Of a DNA stretch of 42,623 nucleotides, positions 1 through 5,511 are shown one piece after another. The DNA is from a virus. Made by a program: the position numbers and the translations under genes. Every line of letters begins with the position of its first letter. The first letter of the stretch is position 1. The stretch lies in IMG/VR virus record IMGVR_UViG_3300023176_001920, positions 1 through 42,623 of that record. The stretch is one strand, 5' to 3'. The notes below the pieces were generated by a model. It was not told where the DNA came from, did no database searches, and saw only the letters and a program-made list of their open reading frames with translations.

Positions 1-114
1 TTGCATAGACTTGTCTGGCACGAAATTATTTTTTATTATTTTTATTTTTATAGTTGACACAAAGCATCATTCGTGAAATAATTAGGTATACCAAAACAAG
101 GGAGAAAACATGAA
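1..114. repeat. Left copy of 114-bp terminal direct repeat
   Basis: The first 114 bases are identical to the last 114 (42510-42623). The copy ends inside the first codons of the first gene, so the right copy carries a truncated gene start. The simplest reading is the overlap left when a circular or circularly permuted genome is assembled. A true short direct terminal repeat cannot be excluded from sequence alone. Confidence 0.95.
54..82 (+). promoter_or_regulatory. Candidate early rightward promoter
   Basis: A perfect TTGACA -35 box at 54-59 is followed after 17 bases by AATAAT at 77-82, a reasonable -10 box. It lies about 28 bases before the first plus-strand start codon and heads the run of early genes. 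A second possible -10 (TATACC, 87-92) is too far from the -35 box. It resembles a host sigma70-type promoter, which fits the absence of a phage RNA polymerase gene. Confidence 0.55.
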
Positions 115-289
115 AGGATTAAATTATACAATTGTACATCTATTTAGAATAGTAGAACCAAAGGGAGAATTTTCATTTCACGCATGGAGATTTGTTGCAG
201 TAGAATTCATCGTTGACGGTGTAAGATATTACAGATGCTATAATAAGGAAACAATGGAGCTTGTTGACAAATCCGTTACACTAGTATAA
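110..289 (+). CDS. Small early protein, unknown function
   Basis: A 59-residue reading frame starts at an ATG eight bases after GGGAG and ends in TAA. The product (MKGLNYTIVHLF...) contains a hydrophobic/aromatic stretch (FHAWRFVAVEFIVDGVRYY), probably beta-strands, and no motif I recognise. It is the first gene behind the candidate early promoter, the usual place for a small host-takeover or anti-defence protein; that role is inferred from position only. The ATG and first base pairs are duplicated at the right end of the window. Confidence 0.7.
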   Translation: MKGLNYTIVHLFRIVEPKGEFSFHAWRFVAVEFIVDGVRYYRCYNKETMELVDKSVTLV

Positions 290-321
290 TATAACACAGG
301 GCATTATTCTGGGAGGTTGAC

Positions 322-486
322 ATGTCTGACAAAACTCAAACAATTACAACTAATATTATTAAATTACCACCAATCCCAACTGAAGTTGAAGTTGAATGGG
401 ACGCTGAGCGTGACGAATGTCGCAGGAGCGTTGAACGCACTAATGCGTGGTGGTTATCAATTAAAAAACTTAATAACATAGCATAG
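322..486 (+). CDS. Small early protein, unknown function
   Basis: A 54-residue frame with a strong GGGAGG site seven bases upstream of its ATG. The N-terminal half is Thr/Ile/Pro-rich (TITTNIIKLPPIPTEVEVEW); the C-terminal half is charged with a WW pair and a basic end. The acidic stretch with alternating Val/Glu could be a short beta-strand. I recognise no family. It sits 32 bases after the first gene and 9 before the next, so it should be on the same early transcript. Confidence 0.7.
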   Translation: MSDKTQTITTNIIKLPPIPTEVEVEWDAERDECRRSVERTNAWWLSIKKLNNIA

Positions 487-495
487 GAGGTTATC

Positions 496-891
496 ATGCT
501 AAATTACAATCAATTCGTATTATTATCTGCTGAATTATCTCACTTGACACTTGAGGAAAATAATACACGCACAAATCAGCTTGAACTAATGCTGAGACAC
601 TCAGGTTTCAAACCTGTACTTATGAAAGGCGTTTACAAGGGTTCAAGTGAAATCTCATTTTTCGTACCTGTTACTCGTAACGACGATATCGAGCGTTTAG
701 AATTTATTGCGTTTGATCGGTTCAATCAAGAGTCTATTTTGGTCCAGTACAGCGATGGGCATTCACGATTGCATTATCCAAACCATATCGAGCATATAGG
801 TAAGGTGCGTGAGATAACTAAACAAGAGGCTTTCAAAAGAGATGCATATACGTTCTATCCTAAATTAGGTAAATACTATGCGACTGTTTAA
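496..891 (+). CDS. Early protein, unknown function (131 aa)
   Basis: It starts at an ATG behind AGGAGG with good spacing. The first ~45 residues are predicted helical; the middle has GVYKGSSEISFFVPV and RLEFIAFDRFNQESILVQYSDGHSRL, which look like antiparallel beta-strands, and the C-terminus is basic and aromatic. The fold may be a small alpha/beta domain. There are no catalytic signatures or membrane segments. Its place in the early cluster suggests a host-interaction role, but this is inference. Confidence 0.8.
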   Translation: MLNYNQFVLLSAELSHLTLEENNTRTNQLELMLRHSGFKPVLMKGVYKGSSEISFFVPVTRNDDIERLEFIAFDRFNQESILVQYSDGHSRLHYPNHIEHIGKVREITKQEAFKRDAYTFYPKLGKYYATV

Positions 892-966
892 TTGGGGATT
901 CGTGAGGGCTGTAATGGTCCTCTTTTACCTATGTATTTCAATGTACTATTTAACTGGAGGTTTATA

Positions 967-1179
967 ATGATAATATATGATTTTATAGAGCAGCGTTTTG
1001 ATCAATTGAACGAGGATAATTATCTTGAAGCTGAATACATGGTAGATTCTCTATTAAATAATAATACTAGAGAATTTAAAAGGATCAATTCACCTAATAA
1101 TGACATTGAAGAGATATGCTTGGGGTTATGGAGAGAGTTAGACCAAACATATGATCCAAACGAAGATATACCATTTTAG
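967..1179 (+). CDS. Small acidic early protein, unknown function
   Basis: The frame is open from 892 (TTG), but the likely start is the ATG at 967, preceded by CTGGAGG at a proper distance; this gives 70 residues. The product is acidic (many Glu/Asp/Asn) and probably helical, ending in DPNEDIPF. Acidic small early phage proteins are sometimes DNA mimics or enzyme inhibitors, but nothing here proves that. The 75 bases before the start contain no convincing gene. Confidence 0.7.
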   Translation: MIIYDFIEQRFDQLNEDNYLEAEYMVDSLLNNNTREFKRINSPNNDIEEICLGLWRELDQTYDPNEDIPF

Positions 1180-1187
1180 GAGGTAAA

Positions 1188-1334
1188 ATGAAAGTATTAG
1201 TAGATTTAACGTTCGATCAATTAGAAGAGATCATTATTAAAGATTTAACATGGCATGCTAAAACCGCAGAAGACCTGGAGGATGTTGAGGCATTGCGGAG
1301 AGTTTTGCATTATTATAAAGGAGGTAAAGAATGA
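1188..1334 (+). CDS. Small helical early protein, unknown
   Basis: A 48-residue frame (MKVLVDLTFDQLEEII...) begins seven bases after an AGGAGG site that overlaps the previous stop. It is acidic and strongly helical, rich in Leu and Glu, ending HYYKGGKE. Its stop overlaps the next start in an ATGA junction (1331-1334), which suggests translational coupling. No family recognised. Confidence 0.65.
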   Translation: MKVLVDLTFDQLEEIIIKDLTWHAKTAEDLEDVEALRRVLHYYKGGKE

Positions 1335-1498
1335 GTTTTTTAGTTGTGAAATCGCAAGGTGAATATTTTATAGAACCGGATGGATTGCAAAGTAATGATC
1401 TAGAGAGTTATGAGGTTATAAACGAATTTCAATATTATTATCAAGCGGATAGATTTATAACTAAGGTATTAAAAGAGGAAAATAGCAATGAACTTTAA
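1331..1498 (+). CDS. Small early protein, unknown
   Basis: A 55-residue frame starts in the ATGA overlap with the gene before, behind GGAGG (1319-1323), and overlaps the next gene by 11 bases. The product begins MSFLVVKSQGEYF and has a Tyr-rich middle (FQYYYQADRF). Tight overlap on both sides and good ribosome sites support it as real. Function unknown. Confidence 0.65.
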   Translation: MSFLVVKSQGEYFIEPDGLQSNDLESYEVINEFQYYYQADRFITKVLKEENSNEL

Positions 1499-1679
1499 TA
1501 ATTTAGACCCGAACGAAAAGTTTGCATTGCTACTGTTTAATAAAAACACTATTGCCAAAATGTTTGACACTTTCATTGGCATCGCTGCTTACATGTTACT
1601 GTTTTCTTTTGTTTTATTTGGCATAGGATTTGTATTATATCAAATTAAATGTGCATTAGGCATTGATTTATTTATTTAG
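1488..1679 (+). CDS. Small single-pass membrane protein
   Basis: A 63-residue product with a polar N-terminus (~25 aa) and one long hydrophobic stretch at about 28-54 (FIGIAAYMLLFSFVLFGIGF), long enough to cross the inner membrane once. The ATG lies inside the end of the preceding gene; the site GAGGA is 8-12 bases upstream. It might affect the host membrane or superinfection, but there is no direct evidence. Confidence 0.7.
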   Translation: MNFNNLDPNEKFALLLFNKNTIAKMFDTFIGIAAYMLLFSFVLFGIGFVLYQIKCALGIDLFI

Positions 1680-1687
1680 GAGGTTAT

Positions 1688-1960
1688 ATGAGAGTAATAG
1701 AGAAGAAAATGGTAGAAGCAATTCAGCAAGGTAGAAACTTTACATTAGCTAATACGCATGTTAAAATTGATGCTAATACAGCACACGTATTCTTACATGG
1801 CAATCACATTGCAAGCGTTGTAAATGGAGGCACACCTATAGTCAATTTAGACACACTTAGGGCATATCCTACCCCAACAACTAAGTCAAGATTAAGAGCA
1901 TTAGGCGTTGACGTGTACACTAAGAATTTTATTACTTATGTAAATGGTGAGGAGATTTAA
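1688..1960 (+). CDS. Conserved-looking small phage protein (90 aa)
   Basis: An AGGAGG site precedes the ATG. The sequence has beta-strand spacing in the middle (TAHVFLHGNHIASVVNGG) and a C-terminal part (TTKSRLRALGVDVYTKNF...YVNGEEI) with the 'T..TKSRLRALG' pattern I associate with small hypothetical proteins of T7-like phages. That link is from memory and unverified. Function is unknown; the basic TKSRLRALG helix could contact nucleic acid or protein. Confidence 0.75.
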   Translation: MRVIEKKMVEAIQQGRNFTLANTHVKIDANTAHVFLHGNHIASVVNGGTPIVNLDTLRAYPTPTTKSRLRALGVDVYTKNFITYVNGEEI

Positions 1961-1961
1961 A

Positions 1962-2141
1962 ATGATTAACATGAATGAATTTAATGCGGATATAGATCAC
2001 AACTGGACTGCGTCTGAAATACTTGAGGAGTTTGCGCCTCATATATTAAAAACATTGCAAGAGGAGTTCTATGATTTACGTATAACAGAAGGAGATATAC
2101 GTTTTGACTATGATGGCACTCCCTATTGGGTGGAGGATTAA
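1962..2141 (+). CDS. Small acidic protein, unknown
   Basis: The frame is open from an ATG at 1944, but that start lies inside the previous gene with no ribosome site; the ATG at 1962 follows GGAG and sits one base after the preceding stop, giving 59 residues. The product is acidic with several Trp/Tyr near the end (YDGTPYWVED). No recognisable family. Confidence 0.65.
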   Translation: MINMNEFNADIDHNWTASEILEEFAPHILKTLQEEFYDLRITEGDIRFDYDGTPYWVED

Positions 2142-2143
2142 CT

Positions 2144-2662
2144 ATGAATATATTTTTCTTAGATACTGATACTAAACAATGCGCTAAATACCATTGCGAC
2201 AAGCATGTCGTTAAGATGATACTAGAGTATTGTCAACTATTGAGTACAGCGCATCGTGTATTAGATGAAGGTGAATTAGATGAATGGATGGATGAGGCAC
2301 TCTATAAAACAACGCATAAGAATCATCCAAGCTCAGTTTGGGTAAGACAAAATGCACGTAACTATCAGTATGTATTTGATCTATTGTTTAGTTTGAGTCA
2401 AGAGTATAAAGCAAGGTATGGCAAGTCTCATGCCTCATGGCAAAAGCTTAGGTTTGCATTGTGCATGTACCCTAAGAATATACCATTAGATAATATAAAG
2501 GAGCCTTTAGACATCAATGAGGCACCTCAATGCATGCCTGACGAGTACAAAAATGAGAGTACAATACAAGCATATAGAAACTACTACAACGGAGGTAAAG
2601 CGTACATGGCAAAGTGGAAAAATACAGTAACGCCAGAATGGTTTAAGCCAGTAGAAAATTAA
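2144..2662 (+). CDS. Conserved phage HCDKHVVKMILE-family protein
   Basis: The start at 2144 is chosen over 2126 because GGAGG lies just upstream. The 172-residue product has the signatures FFLDTDTKQCAKYHCDKH, HVVKMILEYCQLLSTAHRVL, THKNHPSSVWVR and a C-terminal AYRNYY...KWKN...PEWF. This pattern is common in phages and marine viruses and is often labelled hypothetical or, loosely, as a pyrimidine-dimer glycosylase-like protein; I do not trust the enzymatic name. The conserved Cys/His/Asp cluster near residues 13-20 and the KTTHKNHP block may form an active or metal site. It is the best-conserved gene in the early block apart from the RusA gene. Confidence 0.85.
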   Translation: MNIFFLDTDTKQCAKYHCDKHVVKMILEYCQLLSTAHRVLDEGELDEWMDEALYKTTHKNHPSSVWVRQNARNYQYVFDLLFSLSQEYKARYGKSHASWQKLRFALCMYPKNIPLDNIKEPLDINEAPQCMPDEYKNESTIQAYRNYYNGGKAYMAKWKNTVTPEWFKPVEN

Positions 2663-2679
2663 GAAAGTGGTTTTCTTAA
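2659..2679 (+). other. AT-rich hairpin after the 2144-2662 gene
   Basis: A perfect 8-bp stem TTAAGAAA / TTTCTTAA with a 5-base loop begins at the stop codon of the preceding gene. There is no GC core or T-tail, so it is not a classical terminator; it may protect an mRNA end or be incidental. Confidence 0.4.
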
Positions 2680-2708
2680 ATCACGACTAAAATAAACGGA
2701 GGTAAGTA

Positions 2709-2942
2709 ATGAATAAACAAGAGCGTAAAGCTAAAATTAAGTTAGCTAAAAACCTGTATGAAAAATATAAGTTTGCTAAACAACAGGCAAGAGAATTTAA
2801 ATTTAAGATTGTAAAGATATCAGATGAGGTTTGCGATACCATGTACGGAGGGCAAGGTAGGGAGATTTACACTCTAGAACAGTTTGCTCTTGATGTTGGA
2901 GTTAATATCGACTACATTACAGAAGCGGAGCGAGGAGTATAG
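2709..2942 (+). CDS. Basic small protein, unknown (77 aa)
   Basis: The ATG follows GGAGG at seven bases. The N-terminal ~35 residues are very lysine-rich and helical (NKQERKAKIKLAKNLYEKYK), the C-terminal part acidic with FALDVGVNIDYITEAE, which could be a short helix-turn-helix-like segment. It may bind nucleic acid, but the evidence is composition only. Confidence 0.7.
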   Translation: MNKQERKAKIKLAKNLYEKYKFAKQQAREFKFKIVKISDEVCDTMYGGQGREIYTLEQFALDVGVNIDYITEAERGV

Positions 2943-2967
2943 AAACATTGTAGGTAAAATAAATGAC

Positions 2968-3039
2968 ATGTTAAATCCATTTAGTGAACGCATTATTAAA
3001 GAAGTGAATAATACAAGACGGAGGTATGATAATGTTTAA
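2968..3039 (+). CDS. Possible 23-aa peptide
   Basis: A short frame (MLNPFSERIIKEVNNTRR...) fills the gap between two genes and overlaps the next start. It has no good ribosome site for this ATG; the frame stays open upstream to an ATT at 2947 that does follow GGAG. Coding is possible but weakly supported. Confidence 0.3.
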   Translation: MLNPFSERIIKEVNNTRRRYDNV

Positions 3040-3310
3040 AGGTGTCCAGATAAAAAAATATAAACAAAACAGGAAATTCTATGCTAAGGAGTTAAGTAAA
3101 TATGTAAAGCTTGAAGAGATTGCTAACTTGTTTTTGGAGGGTAGAGGTATGATCATTAGAGAACATCCTACCAATCAAGACATAACAGTTAAGACAATCG
3201 TTGCCGCCTTAGCGAGGATCGGGCATTTTGACGATCAAATTGAAGTGCGCAACCTGAGTAATATTGGCAGTAACTTGGAAGAGCGAGGTATAAATGTCCA
3301 AGTCAAATAG
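3032..3310 (+). CDS. Small protein, unknown (92 aa)
   Basis: I choose the ATG at 3032 over 3026 because GGAGG (3020-3024) is then seven bases away rather than one. The first 20 residues are Lys/Arg-rich; the rest is mixed alpha/beta with GRGMIIREHP and a helix VKTIVAALARIGHF. The stop overlaps the next gene by 17 bases. No family recognised. Confidence 0.7.
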   Translation: MFKGVQIKKYKQNRKFYAKELSKYVKLEEIANLFLEGRGMIIREHPTNQDITVKTIVAALARIGHFDDQIEVRNLSNIGSNLEERGINVQVK

Positions 3311-3698
3311 ATGGATGTGTACATGTAATAAAGGAAAGCAAGTTTGCATTAGTCCTAAGCATCAAAAGTTATATCCTACCGAAGTAGATGAGGAGGAGAT
3401 ATGTATTTATTGTGGTTTCTATGCCTATGCAGAACCTAGCGAGAACCATGAATTATATCCTTTGAAGAAAATACGCAATGGAAAGTGGTTAAGGGAAATT
3501 AGCAGGAGCAGAAGTGAATGGTATCGTAAGTTTGGCGTGGGTGGTAAAGCCGTTTATAAAGCATGGAAAGGCGATAATGATTTAGTAGCGCATGGATTTA
3601 ATGATCAAGAAGTATTTGTAAAGGAGGATAAGGCAAATGAAAAAAACGAATGGGGAGAGTACATTGAACATAAACGATCTAGCGGAAGCGTTAAGTGA
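3294..3698 (+). CDS. Zinc-ribbon-like small protein
   Basis: A 134-residue product starting MSKSNRWMCTCNKGKQVC. Cysteines come as CTC (9, 11), C18 and C37-I-Y-C40-G, a spacing compatible with one zinc-binding knuckle pair. The C-terminal half is basic and aromatic (RSRSEWYRKFG, KAVYKAWKG), then highly charged. It could be a nucleic acid-binding accessory protein. The start overlaps the previous gene and follows GAGCGAGG. Zinc binding is inferred from cysteine spacing only. Confidence 0.7.
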   Translation: MSKSNRWMCTCNKGKQVCISPKHQKLYPTEVDEEEICIYCGFYAYAEPSENHELYPLKKIRNGKWLREISRSRSEWYRKFGVGGKAVYKAWKGDNDLVAHGFNDQEVFVKEDKANEKNEWGEYIEHKRSSGSVK

Positions 3699-3804
3699 TT
3701 TAACTATAGAGGTAAGGGTTTTAGAGGCAAAAGTTCAACGGTTATCAGAATTTCGTGATGTGGCAGGTTATGTGCCAATTTCCGAGAATGGAGGTTCACA
3801 ATGA
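3637..3804 (+). CDS. Small coiled-coil protein overlapping antisense RusA gene
   Basis: A 55-residue frame with AAGGAGG nine bases before its ATG; it starts inside the end of the preceding gene. Residues 11-42 (LNINDLAEALSDLTIEVRVL...) show heptad-like Leu/Val spacing, a probable coiled coil. Its last 101 bases (3704-3804) lie opposite the end of the minus-strand RusA gene, so both strands appear to code here. The ribosome site and coherent amphipathic helix favour it as genuine, but less surely than RusA. Confidence 0.55.
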   Translation: MKKTNGESTLNINDLAEALSDLTIEVRVLEAKVQRLSEFRDVAGYVPISENGGSQ

Positions 3805-4174
3805 ATTTGTCGTCAATGTCAAAATTTTCAATGATAACGCCTTGGATTTCCCTACCATTGTAGCGATGTTCAAATAGATTATCTTGAATTAACTTTTCAA
3901 TATTGGTGAGGTCCATTGATCTCTTTGAGACTTCACCTTTTTTAGTATAAAGGATTTCAGATGGATAGAAAAAGTCGTATGAGACAGATAGGCAATGTTT
4001 TGAAGAGTGCCACATTGACTTTAGTGATTGTATTTGTTGGAGTACCTCTGGTTTCTGCAATTGAAGTAGAAAATCCTGCCTCCACTGCCGTGCTTCTTGG
4101 GTTAATTGCCTGTTCTTATAGTACGCTTTATTTACGCTAAAGGGCTTGGCTTTTATGGAAAAGGAGACAATCAT
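3704..4174 (-). CDS. rusA: RusA-family Holliday junction resolvase
   Basis: A 156-residue product with the RusA pattern: an N-terminal beta-strand and FSVNKAYYKNR (residues 12-22), then RSMDLTNIEKLIQDNL (85-100) matching the RusA catalytic helix, and FDIDDKFIVNLHSRK (118-132) matching the DD...K block. Asp88, Lys94 and Asp121/122 match catalytic residues of E. coli RusA (Asp70, Lys76, Asp90/91); the Asp72 position is Thr90. RusA cuts four-way junctions, clearing recombination intermediates before packaging. It is the only minus-strand gene among plus-strand early genes, and its start shares the palindrome CATG (4172-4175) with the divergent plus-strand gene. No clear ribosome site precedes the ATG. 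Its last 101 bases overlap an antisense small gene. Confidence 0.85.
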   Translation of the reverse strand: MIVSFSIKAKPFSVNKAYYKNRQLTQEARQWRQDFLLQLQKPEVLQQIQSLKSMWHSSKHCLSVSYDFFYPSEILYTKKGEVSKRSMDLTNIEKLIQDNLFEHRYNGREIQGVIIENFDIDDKFIVNLHSRKLAHNLPHHEILITVELLPLKPLPL

Positions 4175-4394
4175 GCAAGAATCATACCATAAATTGACTA
4201 CAAATGAAAGGCAATTGTTATTTAAGGTATTTAGAGAATCAAGTTTTTATAATTTTGTACAGTTTTTAAATCATGTAGAGGAGTTATACGATGGAGACTA
4301 TGAAAAAGCGTTACGAGAAGACTTTCGGAAGGTGTCAAAGAGCTATGATGCAAGTGGAAAATCACTTAGAAAAAGCACTGGAGGAGCATCCTGA
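4173..4394 (+). CDS. Small early protein, unknown (73 aa)
   Basis: The frame is open from 4146, but AAGGAGA (4160-4166) favours the ATG at 4173. The product is helical and charged (TTNERQLLFKVFRESSFYNF). Its start codon overlaps the minus-strand RusA start. Its last 104 bases overlap the next plus-strand gene in another frame; the C-terminal 35 residues (EKALREDF...KSTGGAS) may be less constrained. No family recognised. Confidence 0.6.
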   Translation: MQESYHKLTTNERQLLFKVFRESSFYNFVQFLNHVEELYDGDYEKALREDFRKVSKSYDASGKSLRKSTGGAS

Positions 4395-4524
4395 GGAGTT
4401 CACTGATATCCTGTACGAGAAAGCTCATGATAGCCTAAAAATGCTGATATTGGCTAGTTTCGGAGATGATGGATATCTTGAGGTAGCTGAGGATGTACTG
4501 GATTTTTTTGAACGTATAGATTAA
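4291..4524 (+). CDS. Small acidic helical protein, unknown
   Basis: A 77-residue product starting behind GAGGAG inside the previous gene. The N-terminus is basic (METMKKRYEKTFGRC), the rest acidic and helical (LEKALEEHPEEFTDILYEKA, EVAEDVLDFFERID). The long overlap (4291-4394) means two plus-strand frames are used at once, or one of the two calls is wrong at its end; both have good ribosome sites. Last gene before the candidate origin. Confidence 0.65.
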   Translation: METMKKRYEKTFGRCQRAMMQVENHLEKALEEHPEEFTDILYEKAHDSLKMLILASFGDDGYLEVAEDVLDFFERID

Positions 4525-4667
4525 TCTCTATGCTTTGCATAGTGACTTATCTACAGACTATTCTATATATATTTATATAAATGTCAAGGGAAAAATGTAA
4601 AAAGTGAATAATTATAGGGCTTTACTTACTGGATTAATATATGAGGGGGCGGCTTTTTTACGCAAAA
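4525..4667. other. AT-rich non-coding stretch with small hairpin
   Basis: No credible gene lies here. It begins with a perfect inverted repeat CTATGC-TTT-GCATAG (4528-4542) and continues with a very AT-rich run around 4555-4610 (CTATATATATTTATATAAATG). Placed directly before the phased repeats, it would suit a DNA unwinding element, but that is inference. A GAGGGGGCGG run at 4642-4651 stands out in the AT-rich background. Confidence 0.6.
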
Positions 4668-4726
4668 GGTGTATAAAAGGTGTATATTGGTGTATAAATC
4701 GCTCCAAAGGTGTATAAAGGTGTATG
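4668..4726 (+). repeat. Five GGTGTATA direct repeats (iteron-like)
   Basis: GGTGTATA occurs at 4668-4675, 4679-4686, 4689-4696 and 4709-4716, with GGTGTATG at 4719-4726. Start-to-start distances are 11, 10, 20 and 10 bases, so all copies face the same side of the helix, as in iterons or operator arrays bound by a cooperative protein. The array lies between an AT-rich stretch and the replication genes. Each copy with its upstream A's also creates an AAAGG-type ribosome site before a GTG codon, so a role in translation of the next gene is an alternative. Confidence 0.85.
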
Positions 4727-4965
4727 AAATAGGATGGATAGGTGGATTGTGTTTAGCGTTATGCGCTCTACCGGAAGTAATTGAGTGCCTAAGGAAAGGC
4801 AGGACAGGATGTTCATGGGGACTATTGATCTTGTGGTTAATAGGAGAGGTATGTTTACTCGCTGTAGAATTACAGGACATCTACATGCCTCGTTTATTTA
4901 ATTATATTGTAAATATTATTTGCCTTATTTATTTGGTAAGGTGTAAGATAAAAGAGAGGAGGTAA
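4720..4965 (+). CDS. PQ-loop / SemiSWEET-like small membrane protein
   Basis: The product from GTG 4720 is 81 residues with three hydrophobic segments: GWIGGLCLALCALPEVIECL, a middle SWGLLILWLIGEVCLLAV, and FNYIVNIICLIYLV. The Pro-Glu after the first segment, the basic loop (RKGRTG), the Ser-Trp opening the second and the Phe-Asn-Tyr in the third match single PQ-loop repeats as in SemiSWEET transporters, which dimerise in the inner membrane and carry small solutes. The frame extends upstream to GTG 4669 through the repeats, adding VYKR...VYKS-like residues; I prefer 4720 because homologues I recall begin just before GWIG. No ATG start exists. What it would transport is unknown. Confidence 0.65.
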   Translation: MYEIGWIGGLCLALCALPEVIECLRKGRTGCSWGLLILWLIGEVCLLAVELQDIYMPRLFNYIVNIICLIYLVRCKIKERR

Positions 4966-4967
4966 AT

Positions 4968-5354
4968 ATGTTGACAGAACTTACATTAGGTGGACTAATA
5001 TTTCACACGTTATCATTAGAACCACAAATACCAGATGTTATGGTGGCACCAAACGTCTTAATGAAATTTAATAATCACAATGTTTTACTAGGAGAGAATA
5101 GTGTTAGGGAACCTATTGTTGGGTACGGTTATGATTTTAATCTTATTACACATGACACAGCAGTTATAGATTTTAAACTAGGAGGATATTTCCAGGAAGA
5201 GAAACCATTTAGGGATAAAGGGATAAAACTTCCTTTTCATGAGTTCATGCCTGTTATGGGATTTGAACTTGACTTTCCTATTAGTGAAAGCGTAGCATTA
5301 ACTACAATGATAACTCCACTAATGACTTTTAGTGGTATAACTTTTAGGTTTTAA
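4968..5354 (+). CDS. Possible outer-membrane beta protein (128 aa)
   Basis: A very strong GAGGAGG site precedes the ATG. The product starts with a mildly hydrophobic segment (LTLGGLIFHTLSLEPQIPD) and continues with alternating strand patterns (AVIDFKLGGYF, MPVMGFELDFPISESVAL), ending in an aromatic-terminated strand (FSGITFRF). A C-terminal strand ending in Phe is typical of Gram-negative outer-membrane barrels or hairpins, although 128 residues would allow only a small barrel. There is no classical signal peptide with a charged N-terminus. A surface or superinfection-exclusion role is a guess from these features. Alternatively it is a soluble beta protein. Confidence 0.6.
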   Translation: MLTELTLGGLIFHTLSLEPQIPDVMVAPNVLMKFNNHNVLLGENSVREPIVGYGYDFNLITHDTAVIDFKLGGYFQEEKPFRDKGIKLPFHEFMPVMGFELDFPISESVALTTMITPLMTFSGITFRF

Positions 5355-5355
5355 T

Positions 5356-5511
5356 ATGATTAAATTTACAAAGACAGCAAACCATTTTGATCACATGTCA
5401 GATAATTGTACTATTGAAATTAGTACAGAAGGATTAGAATTAGAGGACATTGATGAAGCATTTGTAAAATTTTTAAAAGCTATAGGCTACACTGTAGAGG
5501 ATAGAGAATGA
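5356..5511 (+). CDS. Small acidic protein upstream of primase
   Basis: A 51-residue frame (MIKFTKTANHFDH...) starts two bases after the previous stop and overlaps the primase gene in an ATGA junction. It is acidic, with a predicted helix DIDEAFVKFLKAIGY at the C-terminal end. The ribosome site is weak (TTTTAGG upstream), so translation is likely coupled to the gene before. No family recognised. Confidence 0.65.
   Translation: MIKFTKTANHFDHMSDNCTIEISTEGLELEDIDEAFVKFLKAIGYTVEDRE

Noticed and set aside
892-966. N-terminal extension of the 967-1179 gene from TTG 892
   Set aside because: No ribosome site precedes TTG 892, while CTGGAGG precedes ATG 967.
3801-3863. A 20-residue plus-strand frame starting at the stop of the coiled-coil gene
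   Set aside because: It lies opposite the conserved RusA coding sequence, is Ser/Met-rich without any family likeness, and its product looks random.
4668-4726. CRISPR array
   Set aside because: The repeats are 8 bases long and 10-20 bases apart, far too short for a CRISPR repeat-spacer structure.
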